The notes: generated by a model not told the origin, from the sequence alone. Positions 52,344 to 63,076 are shown, counted from the first letter of the stretch. The stretch: 64,000 nucleotides of DNA from Chitinophagales bacterium (GCA_015654695.1 JAATGJ010000018.1:25230-89229), one strand, 5' to 3'. Made by a program: numbers and translations.

Positions 52344-54305
52344 ATGAAAAAAATTGTTCCTGGTTTTTGGTGTTTGCTATTGGTTGCCGTTTCATCTGCA
52401 CAATCCACTTACGATGCCAAAGAAGCTTTTAATCCGCAATTTTATCCTTACCCGGGGAATGAATTTCGCAGCGCCAGCGGTGAGCCTGGACCTAAATACT
52501 GGCAAAACCGTGCAGATTATAAGATCAGTTGTACACTGGATACCGCACTGCATACTGTAACAGGCGATATGGCACTTACTTATACTAACAACAGTCCTGA
52601 TAACATGAAGTTCCTGTGGCTGCAACTGGATCAGAACATTTACAAAGAAGATTCCCGTGGATCGGCTACTACTACACAAACAGGGGGCCGATGGGCTAAT
52701 AGCGAGTTTACGAATGGTGATGTGATCAAGTCTGTTTCGGTTGAATACAATGGAAAAAAATATACGCCCAAATATATTATTAGCGATACACGTATGCAGG
52801 TTTGGTTACAGGATATATTGAAATCAACCGGGGGAAAGTTGACACTGTCTGTCCAGTTTCAATTTCAAGTACCTGAATATGGCACCGACAGAATGGGAAG
52901 ATTGAATACAAAGAACGGATGGGTATATGAAATAGCCCAATGGTTTCCCCGTATGTGTGTATATGATGATATACAGGGATGGAATGTATTGCCGTATGTA
53001 GGCGCCGGGGAGTTTTATCTTGAATATGGTGATATAGAATATATGGTAACCGCGCCGTCTAATTTAATTGTAGTGGGATCAGGCGAATTACAGAACCCGC
53101 AGGATTGCTTTACCGCTGATCAGAATAAAAAATATAATGATGCAAAGAACAGTGATAAAACAATTGTGATACGCAGTGATAAAGACATAAACGATAAAAA
53201 AACACAACCTGCAAAAACTTCCTCCACCTGGAAGTTTAAAATCCTGAATACAAGAGATGTGGCCTGGGCGGCATCAAAAGCATTTGTACTGGATGCAGCA
53301 CGTATCAATTTACCAGGTGGAAAAAAATCAATGGCGATAAGCGCCTACCCTGTTGAAAGCGCCAAAGACAGAAAAGGAAACGATTGGCGCCGTTCTACTG
53401 AAATGGTAAAGGGAGCTATTGAACATTATTCCGCTAAATGGTTTGAATTTCCTTATCCCGCTGCTACTAATGTAGCGGGTATTGTTGGTGGTATGGAATA
53501 TCCCGGTATCGTCTTTTGCAGCTTTTCTTCCACGGGCAGTAGTTTATGGGGTGTCACGGATCATGAATTCGGCCATACCTGGTTCCCGATGATCGTAGGC
53601 AGCAATGAAAGAAAATACGCCTGGATGGATGAAGGCTTCAATACGTTTATCAATGACTTTTCTACCGATGCGTTCAATAAAGGTGAATTTGCCAGCCAGA
53701 GTTTCTTTGACGACCCAACTTCCCCCTTTATGGTAAGATATACATTTGGTGAAAAGATGGATGGTCTTTACACTATTCCCGATGCCATACAACAGGAAAA
53801 CCTGCCAATAGCCGCCTATGACAAACCATCTATGATGCTGCATGCATTGCGTGATTTAGTTCTCGGCCCCGATCGTTTTGATGCCGCTTTTCGTGAATAT
53901 ATCAGCCGGTGGGCTTTCAAACATCCTACTCCCTGGGATTTCTTTCATACGATGGAGAATGCAGGGGGCGAAGATCTCAGCTGGTTCTGGAGAGGCTGGG
54001 TATTGAACACCTGGAAAATTGATCAGTCAGTAAAAGGAGTAAAGTATATAAAGAATATACCTGGAAACGGCGCTGACATCACATTGGAGAATATGGAAAA
54101 AATGGCTATGCCGGTAACGGTATTAATAAAAGAAGCCAATGGTAAAGAACATACCATCAACTTGCCGGTAGAGATATGGCAGCGTGGCGCTGAATGGACG
54201 TTTAGCGTACCCACTACCAGCGAGATCAAAGAAGTGGTGCTTGATCCTGGTAAAAAACTTCCTGACTGGAACAGGGATAATAATAAATGGAAGAAAGCAT
54301 TTTGA
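52344..54305 (+). CDS. exported M1-family metallopeptidase
   Basis: 653 residues with signal peptide (MKKIVPGFWCLLLVAVSSAQ). M1 features: GGMEYPGIVF (exopeptidase motif variant), zinc site HEFGHTWFPMIVGSNERKYAWMDEGF (HExxH and distal E), and a downstream Tyr. A periplasmic aminopeptidase-like enzyme. Monocistronic. Confidence 0.92.
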   Translation: MKKIVPGFWCLLLVAVSSAQSTYDAKEAFNPQFYPYPGNEFRSASGEPGPKYWQNRADYKISCTLDTALHTVTGDMALTYTNNSPDNMKFLWLQLDQNIYKEDSRGSATTTQTGGRWANSEFTNGDVIKSVSVEYNGKKYTPKYIISDTRMQVWLQDILKSTGGKLTLSVQFQFQVPEYGTDRMGRLNTKNGWVYEIAQWFPRMCVYDDIQGWNVLPYVGAGEFYLEYGDIEYMVTAPSNLIVVGSGELQNPQDCFTADQNKKYNDAKNSDKTIVIRSDKDINDKKTQPAKTSSTWKFKILNTRDVAWAASKAFVLDAARINLPGGKKSMAISAYPVESAKDRKGNDWRRSTEMVKGAIEHYSAKWFEFPYPAATNVAGIVGGMEYPGIVFCSFSSTGSSLWGVTDHEFGHTWFPMIVGSNERKYAWMDEGFNTFINDFSTDAFNKGEFASQSFFDDPTSPFMVRYTFGEKMDGLYTIPDAIQQENLPIAAYDKPSMMLHALRDLVLGPDRFDAAFREYISRWAFKHPTPWDFFHTMENAGGEDLSWFWRGWVLNTWKIDQSVKGVKYIKNIPGNGADITLENMEKMAMPVTVLIKEANGKEHTINLPVEIWQRGAEWTFSVPTTSEIKEVVLDPGKKLPDWNRDNNKWKKAF

Positions 54306-54489
54306 TGAACGCAGACTTGTCTTAAAAGACAAATAAGTCACGCAACGACGCTACGGCGCAAAGAGATAATTACTGAAAATGAAACGCTGGACCTTTGTAT
54401 AGTTCCTGGAAAATGTATTTAAGATACTTTTTAAACATTCTCTTTTTTTAACTACTTCTTTACCCGTTTTTTTTACCACATTCAAAACC

Positions 54490-54497
54490 TACTTTTG
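54490..54497 (+). promoter_or_regulatory. -7 box TACTTTTG
   Basis: Exact TAnnTTTG match 14 bases before the dioxygenase ATG; the -33 side is only a T-rich run. Confidence 0.45.
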
Positions 54498-54510
54498 CAA
54501 AAACGACTAT

Positions 54511-55554
54511 ATGGCCGGTGAAGTTCATTACCATGATTATTTGCAGCTGGATAAATTACTCAATGCGCAATTTCCTGAAAGTGACAAGCTTAATTTGCCC
54601 GCACATGATGAAATGCTTTTCATTGTCATTCACCAGGCCTATGAACTTTGGTTCAAACAACTGCACCATGAAGCGGATTCCATTGCCGTAATAATGGGCA
54701 AACCTTCTTTGAATGACAACTCGCCGGAACTTCAAACCGTAGTGCACAGATTAAACAGGATGGTAACAATACTGAGAGTATTGGTTCACCAGATAGACAT
54801 CATGGAAACCATGACACCGATGGACTTCCTTGATTTTCGTGATATGCTTCGTCCGGCGTCTGGTTTTCAAAGCTGGCAGTTCAAAGAACTGGAAGCAAAG
54901 CTGGGATTGAAATTTGATCACCGACATGGAAAGGAGTATTACACAGCACAGTTAAAAAAAGAGCATGTGGATGTGATCAAAAAAGCAGAAGGAGACAGGT
55001 CTTTATTAGACTTATTGAATAGTTGGCTGGAGAGAATGCCTTTTTTTCATGAAGAAGAAAACTGGAAAAATTTTATCGTTCACAACATAACAGAGGGGCT
55101 TCATCCTTTCTGGTCAGAATACAGGTACCAGTATCAAAACAGTTTAGCAGAAGCAGAAAAAAATAATCTTGCAGCATTTGATGAAATGTTCATAAATACG
55201 GTGACCAATGAACAACGGATACTAACAACTGCCGCTACAAAGTCCGCTCTCTTCATCATGCTATACCGCGGCTACCCGATGCTGCAATTACCTTTTCAAT
55301 TACTAAACGCCTTACTGGAAATTGATGAACAACTAAGCTCATGGCGGTATCGCCATATGAATATGGTGCATCGTATGATCGGTATGAGAATAGGAACCGG
55401 CGGCAGTACAGGGAAAGATTATTTAAAAGCAGCAGCAGACAAGCATTATATCTTTAAAGAGATCGCGCAATTGAACAGTTTTTTAATTGAAAGAAGAAAG
55501 CTTCCTGCCCTTCCCCCGGAAATAGAAAAACGCCTGGGATTTGTAGCCTTATAA
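54511..55554 (+). CDS. tryptophan 2,3-dioxygenase family protein
   Basis: 347 residues. HYHDYLQLDKLLNAQ, DEMLFIVIHQAYELWFKQLHHE, DFLDFRDMLRPASGFQSWQF and the haem-ligand region YRHMNMVHRMIGMRIGTGGSTG are family motifs. It opens the indole ring of tryptophan to N-formylkynurenine. It is somewhat longer than proteobacterial enzymes. No other kynurenine gene is near. Confidence 0.9.
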   Translation: MAGEVHYHDYLQLDKLLNAQFPESDKLNLPAHDEMLFIVIHQAYELWFKQLHHEADSIAVIMGKPSLNDNSPELQTVVHRLNRMVTILRVLVHQIDIMETMTPMDFLDFRDMLRPASGFQSWQFKELEAKLGLKFDHRHGKEYYTAQLKKEHVDVIKKAEGDRSLLDLLNSWLERMPFFHEEENWKNFIVHNITEGLHPFWSEYRYQYQNSLAEAEKNNLAAFDEMFINTVTNEQRILTTAATKSALFIMLYRGYPMLQLPFQLLNALLEIDEQLSSWRYRHMNMVHRMIGMRIGTGGSTGKDYLKAAADKHYIFKEIAQLNSFLIERRKLPALPPEIEKRLGFVAL

Positions 55555-55557
55555 ATG

Positions 55558-55591
55558 AAAAGGCACAGCAGTTAAAAACCGCGTGCCTTTT
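55558..55591. terminator. bidirectional terminator-like stem-loop
   Basis: AAAAGGCAC pairs with GTGCCTTTT across a 16-nt loop, between two convergent genes; A and T tracts on both sides could serve both strands. Confidence 0.5.
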
Positions 55592-55613
55592 ACCGATAAA
55601 CCGAAGATATATA

Positions 55614-56081
55614 TTAGAAGGAATAACGAATTCCTAATCCGCCCCAGCTTCCTACGAATCCCCTGTTATCACCAAACTCAAAGGAGGGTTGCCAGTCAAT
55701 TGATATATTGATAGGCGCAGCATTGAATTTATAATCAAGGCCAATAACGCCATCAATGCCAACAAATCCTCCATCACCATACTTAGTGTTATAAAAACCA
55801 ATATGGGCGCCGGGTCCTATATACCATTTCAATCCTTGTGCTCCGGTAATATCTCCATGAATTTCGTATAAACCGGTAAAGCGGGCACCCTGGTTCCAGA
55901 AATAACCGATCAGTTCACCTGCATTCTTTCCGTCAAAAAAATGTTTTAAACTAATACCGGCCCCATCCCACACTTTTACACCGAGTGCTGTTTTGTAAGA
56001 AGAACTATTGATGCTTTTGCTTTGTGCCTGCGATACTAAAACCATGAAGAATGCTGCTGCTGATACAAGAACCTTTCTCAT
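55614..56081 (-). CDS. small exported outer-membrane-like protein
   Basis: 155 residues from ATG 56081 with signal peptide MRKVLVSAAAFFMVLVSQAQ. The mature part alternates Gly/aromatic residues and ends in GGLGIRYSF, the terminal aromatic typical of outer-membrane barrels. Unknown role. Confidence 0.72.
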   Translation of the reverse strand: MRKVLVSAAAFFMVLVSQAQSKSINSSSYKTALGVKVWDGAGISLKHFFDGKNAGELIGYFWNQGARFTGLYEIHGDITGAQGLKWYIGPGAHIGFYNTKYGDGGFVGIDGVIGLDYKFNAAPINISIDWQPSFEFGDNRGFVGSWGGLGIRYSF

Positions 56082-56371
56082 ACAACTAATTTTATTTGGA
56101 ATAATCAACCTGAATGGTGCTTTTTCCATTATCATGCCAAAATGAAAATAAAGAGGAAGAAAAGACCATTGTAATTAATTCATACACGGCCTTAGCAAAG
56201 TACAGGATGACAAATACAGTAATACTAGCAGTTGCCAGGGAAGTATAAAAATTTCCAATACTAAGTCATAAAAAAGCTGTGGTAATACTTGCCACAAATG
56301 TGTAAACACTTTCACAGGATGTATAAAATCCAATGGCGGTAGCGGTAATAAGTAGCCTGCGAACAAGATCG

Positions 56372-56565
56372 TTATTCATGCTTTGGCAATACTATTTGTG
56401 GCAGCTCCGGTTTTATAAAGGGTAACCGAGTTCTCTTTTCATCGCTGTTTTTCCCCGAATAGTCATTGCTGATTCCGGCCGTAAAATTCGCTACGCCTTC
56501 CAATTACGCCTCCAGGAACCCGAAAGCCAATCTCCTTTAAATGGACCGGAATAAGAACAGTTTTA
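56372..56565 (-). pseudogene. possible frameshifted gene remnant
   Basis: Within the 788-bp gap before mreB, two adjacent minus-strand frames read like one protein: CSYSGPFKGDWLSGSW... up to a stop at 56491 and, one base shifted, NFTAGISNDYSGKNSDEKRT... to 56372. Insertion of one base would join them. No start or family is seen. The rest of 56082-56869 shows nothing clear. Confidence 0.25.
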
Positions 56566-56812
56566 GTAATTACCCTCCTAAGCTGAAGTTAATTTTTTTT
56601 TATTCCCTGAATAATAGAATAGATTGTACTGCCGTTTACCGTATTCATGTTGTATTTGTCATTTTTCTACAGATATATGATCGCAGACATCATTTTTCAG
56701 TAAAAACAATGCAGGCTGCAACAATTTTTTTTAGCAAGTATATACTTCTAATTGTTTTAGAATAAATAAAAACCAATACCTGTCCTTAGGTCTGCCGGAT
56801 AAGGGTTTCGGC

Positions 56813-56844
56813 TTTGTTAATTCGAATTTTTTCCTTCACCTTTG
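56813..56844 (+). promoter_or_regulatory. promoter of the rod-shape operon
   Basis: TTTG at 56813 and CACCTTTG at 56837 (7 of 8 to TAnnTTTG), 20 bases apart, with the mreB ATG 25 bases further on. Confidence 0.5.
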
Positions 56845-56869
56845 CAAACAATAAATCCAATAACACAGA

Positions 56870-57895
56870 ATGGGACTTTTTAACTGGTTTACACAAGAAA
56901 TAGCAATTGATCTGGGTACCGCCAATACTCTTATAATACATAATGACGAGGTAGTAGTAAATGAGCCAAGCATTGTTGCCCTTAACCGTAACAATCCTAA
57001 AGAAGTGCTGGCAGTGGGCAAGCGGGCATTGATGATGCACGAGAAAACACATGAAAGCATCCGGACGGTTCGTCCGCTGAAAGATGGTGTGATAGCCGAT
57101 TTCAATGCGGCTGAGCTGATGATACGTGAGCTGATCAAGCTGGTTTATCCCAAAAAACCCTTATTCCCCCCAAGCTGGCGGATGATGATATGCATTCCTT
57201 CTTCTATAACGGAGGTGGAAAAACGTGCCGTTCGCGATAGCGCCGAGCAAGCCGGGGCCAAAGAAGTCTATTTACTGCACGAACCTATGGCTGCTGCTTT
57301 AGGTATTGGTATTGATGTAGAGGAGCCGGTGGGCAATATGATCATTGATATTGGCGGTGGTACCACGGGCATCACGGTGATAGCCCTTGCCGGTATAGTT
57401 TGCGACCAGTCTATCCGTATAGCCGGTGATGAGTTCACTGCAGATATTATGGAAGCGCTTCGCCGTTATCATAGCTTGCTGATAGGTGAACGTACTGCTG
57501 AACAGATTAAAATACAGGTAGGCGCTGCAATGAAAGATCTTGAAAATCCACCAGAAGATATTCCTGTTAATGGGCGTGACCTGGTAACAGGTATCCCTAA
57601 GCAGATCATGGTAAGCTACCAGGAGATAGCCGAGGCGCTGGATAAAAGCATTTTCAAAATTGAAGAAGCGATCCTGAAAGCCCTGGAACAAACCCCTCCT
57701 GAACTGGCTGCTGATATTTATCGTCGTGGCTTATACCTGACGGGTGGAGGCGCTTTGCTGAGAGGTCTTGACAAAAGATTAAGCCAAAAGATCAAATTGC
57801 CTGTGCATGTAGCTGATGATCCGCTGAAAAGTGTTGTTCGTGGTACAGGGATTGCATTGAAAAATTATGACAAGTATCCGTTTGTAATGCGATAA
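56870..57895 (+). CDS. mreB: rod shape-determining actin homologue MreB
   Basis: 341 residues. Actin-fold motifs AIDLGTANTLI (phosphate 1), IDIGGGTTGITVIAL (phosphate 2) and LTGGGALLRGLDKRL (adenosine). It polymerises under the membrane and positions the elongasome. First gene of mreB-mreC-mreD-mrdA-rodA. Confidence 0.97.
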   Translation: MGLFNWFTQEIAIDLGTANTLIIHNDEVVVNEPSIVALNRNNPKEVLAVGKRALMMHEKTHESIRTVRPLKDGVIADFNAAELMIRELIKLVYPKKPLFPPSWRMMICIPSSITEVEKRAVRDSAEQAGAKEVYLLHEPMAAALGIGIDVEEPVGNMIIDIGGGTTGITVIALAGIVCDQSIRIAGDEFTADIMEALRRYHSLLIGERTAEQIKIQVGAAMKDLENPPEDIPVNGRDLVTGIPKQIMVSYQEIAEALDKSIFKIEEAILKALEQTPPELAADIYRRGLYLTGGGALLRGLDKRLSQKIKLPVHVADDPLKSVVRGTGIALKNYDKYPFVMR

Positions 57896-57911
57896 AAACT
57901 GATGTAAGGTA

Positions 57912-58008
57912 CAAGGAACAAGATACAAGGAGCAAGTGGTCTCCGCTCGTGCAAAATCTCTATCGAATGTAATGTCTTGAACCTTGTACCCTGAATCTTG
58001 TGCCTTTA
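57912..58008. repeat. inverted repeat between mreB and mreC
   Basis: AGGTACAAGGAACAAGATAC is mirrored by the reverse complement of CTTGAACCTTGTACCCTGAA about 50 bp on. This could form a long imperfect hairpin in the operon mRNA and may attenuate or stabilise it. Confidence 0.5.
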
Positions 58009-58011
58009 TAG

Positions 58012-58890
58012 ATGCGTAATATATTTCTTTTCATCCGCCGTTATTTTACATTTCTTACTTTCCTGGTATTACAGGTAGTGTCGCTGTGGTTTTTATTTAC
58101 GTATAACCGTTTTCACCGGGCCAAAGGCCTGGGAGTAGCCAACGAGGTAACAGGGTGGTTTAACTCAAAATATAATATGGCTGAAGATTTTCTTACCATG
58201 AAGGAAGAAAACAGGCGGGTACATAAAATGAATGATTCGCTGATGAACCTGCTGTCTGCGAATTTTCTAAAAACAGATACCACCACCCTTTTGGTCACAG
58301 ACTCTGTACCGTTTGATACATTGGGTCATTACCGGCAATACCTCTATCGTACTGCACAAGTGGTGTACAATACGGTGAACGCAGAGAAAAATTATTTCCA
58401 GATCAATAAGGGTTCCAAAGACGGGGTAGCTGATTATATGGCCGTCCTTGGTTCTGACGGAAGCCTTGCCGGCACGGTATTAAATGTAAGTCAGAATTTT
58501 AGCGTAGTCATGAGCCTGCTTCATATACAGAATAAGGTGAGTGCATTGATGAAAAGAACAGGTAATGCTGGTAATGTTTTCTGGGATGGAAAAAACCCAC
58601 ACCTGCTTACCCTTACCGGGATTCCCAAAAGCGATTCAATATCCAAAGGAGATACGGTTATTACCGGCAATTATTCAGAGAGTATCCCACCGGGTAAAAT
58701 GGTGGGTACTGTAGCGGAGATATCAAAAGATGAAGCAACCGGCTTTTATGTTTTAAGAATCAAACCTGCAGCCAATTTTCAGACCCTGCAGCAGGTTTTT
58801 GTAGTAGAAAATCTCCGGTACAAAGAGCAACATGCCCTCCTTGAACAAACCAAAAAAGAAATAGATAACCCAAAACAAACTAACCGGTGA
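58012..58890 (+). CDS. mreC: rod shape-determining protein MreC
   Basis: 292 residues: short cytoplasmic start, one membrane helix (FLTFLVLQVVSLWFLFTYN), a coiled coil (about 55-80) and the beta-sandwich with FQINKGSKDGVADYMAVLG and GDTVITGNYSESIPPG. Scaffold of the elongasome in the periplasm. Confidence 0.93.
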   Translation: MRNIFLFIRRYFTFLTFLVLQVVSLWFLFTYNRFHRAKGLGVANEVTGWFNSKYNMAEDFLTMKEENRRVHKMNDSLMNLLSANFLKTDTTTLLVTDSVPFDTLGHYRQYLYRTAQVVYNTVNAEKNYFQINKGSKDGVADYMAVLGSDGSLAGTVLNVSQNFSVVMSLLHIQNKVSALMKRTGNAGNVFWDGKNPHLLTLTGIPKSDSISKGDTVITGNYSESIPPGKMVGTVAEISKDEATGFYVLRIKPAANFQTLQQVFVVENLRYKEQHALLEQTKKEIDNPKQTNR

Positions 58891-59420
58891 GTGATCTTGT
58901 CAGAAATATTATCCGGTTTGCTGTATTCATTTTCCTGCAGGTATATGTGCTGAATAAAGTTCCCCACCTTCATCAGTACATCACCCCTTACCTGTATTAC
59001 CTGTTTATTCTATGGCTGCCGTTTAGTGTTTCCCGCATGGGGCTTTTAATAGTAGGGTTTATTACCGGTATAACATTGGATTTTTTTATGATGACTCCCG
59101 GTCTTCACGCAGCAGCCTGCGTGCTGATCGCCTATTTCCGTCCTTTTATTATCAACATCCTGACGCCAAAAGACTCTTCAGAGTTTAACTACCGTGAGCC
59201 TTCACCCAAAGCACTCGGATGGACTCCCTACCTTATATATACTTTCGTACTCACCCTTTTTCATCATAGCTATATGGTACTGCTGGAGTGGCTTTCTTTT
59301 GGCAGTTTCCTGCATTTTTTGATCAAAGTGATAGCTACTACCGGTATCAGTATGCTGATGATCATTACTGCTGAACTTTTGTTTCCAAGAAGGCTGAAGT
59401 TTCGTACCAACACTTCGTAA
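58887..59420 (+). CDS. mreD: rod shape-determining protein MreD
   Basis: 177 residues, GTG start overlapping the mreC stop by four bases. About five membrane helices (FAVFIFLQVYVLNKV, LYYLFILWLPF, LIVGFITGITLDFFM). Position and topology support MreD. Confidence 0.9.
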   Translation: MSDLVRNIIRFAVFIFLQVYVLNKVPHLHQYITPYLYYLFILWLPFSVSRMGLLIVGFITGITLDFFMMTPGLHAAACVLIAYFRPFIINILTPKDSSEFNYREPSPKALGWTPYLIYTFVLTLFHHSYMVLLEWLSFGSFLHFLIKVIATTGISMLMIITAELLFPRRLKFRTNTS

Positions 59421-59609
59421 TTCGTCCCGGTTTACCGGGATCACTACCCGGGTCAGCTTCCTTCACTACTATTGCCATATTAGAAAACTTTCTTAAAACA
59501 AAATTTATTTCTCCTAACATTTGGAAACCGCCTTTTGTAATTCGTACTTTGTAGTTCGTTAATCAATTCCTCACTTCTTACTTTATACATCTGACTTCGT
59601 AGTTTCCTT

Positions 59610-61736
59610 ATGCCTGTGTTTAACCAATCAAGAAGCCGTATTATACGTCTCATTTTTCTTATAGCTTTTATAGTTATTATCGCCCAATTATTTTACCTGC
59701 AGGTTATTTCCGGTAAGTACCAGCGCCTCGCCGATGAGAATGCGATCCTGAAAAAAGTGGTCTATCCTCCCCGCGGTTTGGTATTTGACAGAAAGAAAAA
59801 AGCCCTGTTGAATAATACGCTTGCTTATGACCTGATGGTGACCCCTTCCCAGGCAAAAGGAATAGATACCACTTATTTTTGCCGCCTGATGGAGATTGAT
59901 ACAGCGGAGTACCGCAAACGAATAATAGCCGCTATTATTAAAAACAAATCATTCCGTCCCTCGGTATTCGAAGCTTCACTTACAGCACAGAAATATGCCC
60001 GCATACAGGAAAATATGTGGCGTTTTGAAAGCGGCTTTTACATACAGGAAAGACCCATACGCTCTTACCCTTCCAATTGCGGAGCCAATATCGTTGGTTA
60101 TATCGGGGAGGTGGACACCAATTATTTGAAAAGACATACCGGGGAAGGCTACCTCAGTGGCGACTATGCTGGTATGACGGGTATAGAAAGCAGTTATGAA
60201 AAAGCGTTGATGGGACAAAGAGGTATCCAGTATCTCATTAAGGATAATTTTAACCGTATCAAAGGCCCTTACGAAAATGGCACACTGGATGAAAAAGCGA
60301 TAGCCGGCAATAATCTATATACGAGCCTGGATATAGATCTGCAATTGCTAGGCGAGAAACTAATGACCAATAAAGTGGGATCTATTGTAGCGATAGATCC
60401 GGCAACGGGCGGCATCATTTCCATGGTCAGCAGCCCCACTTACAATCCCAATTATCTTACCGGCTCTGAAAGAAGAAAAAATTTCTCCCAGCTTTACCAG
60501 GATCCGCAATTACCACTTTTGAACAGGGCGGTCAATGCTAACTATTCACCGGGTTCTACATTTAAAACGTTGCAGGCACTGGTCGGTTTGCATGAAGGCG
60601 TTATATCTACCACTACCACCTTTAGTTGTTCAGGCGCCTTTTATGGTTGTGGCAGTGCCAAACCCATGAAATGTCTTGATCCCGGAACCTTTTATCTAAA
60701 AACTGCGATCACCCATTCCTGTAATACTTATTTCGCCAACGTAATGCAACGTGTGATCAACAACCCTAAGTATCCAACTATGGATAGCAGTTTAAGAAAC
60801 TGGGACAGGTACATGTATGCCTTTGGCCTGGGTCACCGGTTAGGTATAGATATACCTACTGAACAAACCGGTAATATTCCTACCCCGGAAGATTTCAATA
60901 AAATATATGGTAATGGCCGCTGGAATTTTTGCACTTACCGTTCAGTGAGTATCGGCCAGGGTGAAGTAAACACCACACCGCTGCAGGTGGCTAATGAAAT
61001 GGCATATCTCGCTAATAAAGGCTGGTTTATCATCCCTCACATTGTTGACTCCATAGAAGGCGGGGACAAATTTGGCTTATTGGAAAAATATAAAAAAAGA
61101 AACGTACCGATTGATATACCCGATACTATCTTCTCCTCGGTACAGGATGGTATGCAGGGTGTAATGGAGAGTGGTACGGGCCGTGGCGCACAGGTGCCGG
61201 GTGTTATTATGTGTGGTAAAACAGGAACAGTAGAAAATTATTATCGTGGAGTAAAACAACCTAATCACTCTTTCTTCGCCGCTTTTGCACCGAGAGATAA
61301 TCCTAAGATCGCTATCATGTGCGTGGTGGAAAACAGCGGGCGATTTGGAGGTACCTACGCCGCACCTATTGTAAGCCTGATGATCGAGAAATATCTTAAT
61401 GATACTATTGCAGCCAACAGGATAGCATTGGAAGAAAGAATGACAAATACCAACCTTATCCCGCCATTGATGTTGCAAAAAATGCGTACAAGAGATTCCT
61501 TGATGCAGGTAAAAAGAGATTCGATGGAAAGAATAAAGACAGAGTTAATAGATTCATTGCAAATGCAGGAAACACCTGAAGACGGGATGAAACTTACACC
61601 GCAAAAAAATAATGTACCTAAAAGAAAAGTCCCTGCGGGCGACCCCAGCCGAACCAATATCATGATCAAACCGGATGACAGAAAACAACTGGTAAAAACC
61701 CGGGTAACCCCTGGCCTTAAAAATGATCTTGTATAA
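59610..61736 (+). CDS. mrdA: penicillin-binding protein 2, elongasome transpeptidase
   Basis: 708 residues: N-terminal membrane anchor, dimerisation domain with YPPRGLVFDRKKK, and a transpeptidase with SPGSTFKTL (SxxK), SCNTYFANV (SxN) and GKTGTVENY (KTG). Forms a pair with RodA. The last 80 residues are a charged tail rich in Met, Lys and Arg. Ends overlapping the rodA start by one base. Confidence 0.95.
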   Translation: MPVFNQSRSRIIRLIFLIAFIVIIAQLFYLQVISGKYQRLADENAILKKVVYPPRGLVFDRKKKALLNNTLAYDLMVTPSQAKGIDTTYFCRLMEIDTAEYRKRIIAAIIKNKSFRPSVFEASLTAQKYARIQENMWRFESGFYIQERPIRSYPSNCGANIVGYIGEVDTNYLKRHTGEGYLSGDYAGMTGIESSYEKALMGQRGIQYLIKDNFNRIKGPYENGTLDEKAIAGNNLYTSLDIDLQLLGEKLMTNKVGSIVAIDPATGGIISMVSSPTYNPNYLTGSERRKNFSQLYQDPQLPLLNRAVNANYSPGSTFKTLQALVGLHEGVISTTTTFSCSGAFYGCGSAKPMKCLDPGTFYLKTAITHSCNTYFANVMQRVINNPKYPTMDSSLRNWDRYMYAFGLGHRLGIDIPTEQTGNIPTPEDFNKIYGNGRWNFCTYRSVSIGQGEVNTTPLQVANEMAYLANKGWFIIPHIVDSIEGGDKFGLLEKYKKRNVPIDIPDTIFSSVQDGMQGVMESGTGRGAQVPGVIMCGKTGTVENYYRGVKQPNHSFFAAFAPRDNPKIAIMCVVENSGRFGGTYAAPIVSLMIEKYLNDTIAANRIALEERMTNTNLIPPLMLQKMRTRDSLMQVKRDSMERIKTELIDSLQMQETPEDGMKLTPQKNNVPKRKVPAGDPSRTNIMIKPDDRKQLVKTRVTPGLKNDLV

Positions 61737-63076
61737 TGAGCCAGCGCGACCCCGCCATATCAAAAGGAATTGACTGGAGTTTGATCTGGATATACTTTCT
61801 GTTGGTTACTATCGGGTTGCTGGCCATTTTCGGCGCTACGTATAAAGAAGGCGACCCGGTCATCCAAAGCTTTCTCAATTTTAAAACCGATTACAGCAAG
61901 CAATTTTATTTTTTTCTCGTAGCCCTTGTTCTTGGGTTGTTTACCCTTTTGACAGACAGTAAATTCTTTTCAGCTACCGCCAATATCTGGTACACAGCCG
62001 GAATAATTCTTTTATTACTGGTATTCCCGTTTCATACAAGAGTAAGTGGAACTGAATCTATCATTCGCATAGGTGGGTTTCAGTTTCAACCGGCAGAGTT
62101 TTGCAAAATCAGTGTGGCGCTGGCGTTGGCTAAATACCTGTCAAGACCTGATACCGATTTCACAAGAACCCGGTCACAACTGATTGCCGCTGCTATTACT
62201 ATTTTTCCTGCTGCACTTACGATCATGCAAAAAGAAACGGGGCTCGCCCTTGTATTCTTTGCTTTCTTCCTGGTGATGTACCGGGAAGGTCTGCCTTCTG
62301 CTATTCTTGTAATAGGTTTTGCGGTAGGAGCATTAGTGATTGCTACGCTATTAGTAGAAAAAAACACGCTGGCCCTTGTACTTACCGGGCTGGCATTATT
62401 GCTGGCTTATTTAATGCGCAGGCAGATCAGCCGGGATCCATCATTTCATATTCAACTTCTCCTGCTCTGGGTAGTGTGTGTAGGAATACAGCGTTTCGGG
62501 GTGCCTTTCGTTTTCAAACATGTACTCAAGCTATACCAGGTAGAACGGATCTACAGCACTATTGGCAGGGAAGTGCCACAAGAATATATTGAAGTGCATG
62601 AAAAAGAAACAGATAATACTACCGGCAAGAAAAAAGATACTGATTACAATGTACGCCAATCCAAGATTGCCATTGGCAGTGGCGGCGTTATAGGCAAAGG
62701 GTTATTAAAAGGCACCCAGACCCGCTATGGTTTTGTTCCTGAACAACGTACAGATTTTATTTTTGATACCATAGCTGAAGGATTTGGTTTTGTTGGCAGT
62801 TTTATTTTGATGCTTATTTACCTGCTTTTATTATTCCGCATTGTAACGGTAGCTGAGAGACAGAGAAGTGTATTTAGCCGTTGTTACGGCTATGGCGTAG
62901 CAGCCGTATTCTTTTTTCATATTGCTATCAATGTCGCCATGACGGTAGGTTTGGCGCCGGTGATAGGTATTCCCCTGCCCTTTATCAGCTATGGTGGTAC
63001 TTCACTATTAACTTTTACTATCCTTCTTTTCATCCTGGTACGACTGGATGCTGACCGGCACATGGTAATAAGATGA
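61736..63076 (+). CDS. rodA: peptidoglycan glycosyltransferase RodA
   Basis: 446 residues, SEDS family, about ten membrane helices. FQFQPAEFCKISVALALAKYL holds the essential helix region; GFVPEQRTDFIFDTIAEGFGFVG and IPLPFISYGGTSLL are SEDS signatures. Contains a charged loop (EKETDNTTGKKKD) in place of a short one. Confidence 0.95.
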   Translation: MSQRDPAISKGIDWSLIWIYFLLVTIGLLAIFGATYKEGDPVIQSFLNFKTDYSKQFYFFLVALVLGLFTLLTDSKFFSATANIWYTAGIILLLLVFPFHTRVSGTESIIRIGGFQFQPAEFCKISVALALAKYLSRPDTDFTRTRSQLIAAAITIFPAALTIMQKETGLALVFFAFFLVMYREGLPSAILVIGFAVGALVIATLLVEKNTLALVLTGLALLLAYLMRRQISRDPSFHIQLLLLWVVCVGIQRFGVPFVFKHVLKLYQVERIYSTIGREVPQEYIEVHEKETDNTTGKKKDTDYNVRQSKIAIGSGGVIGKGLLKGTQTRYGFVPEQRTDFIFDTIAEGFGFVGSFILMLIYLLLLFRIVTVAERQRSVFSRCYGYGVAAVFFFHIAINVAMTVGLAPVIGIPLPFISYGGTSLLTFTILLFILVRLDADRHMVIR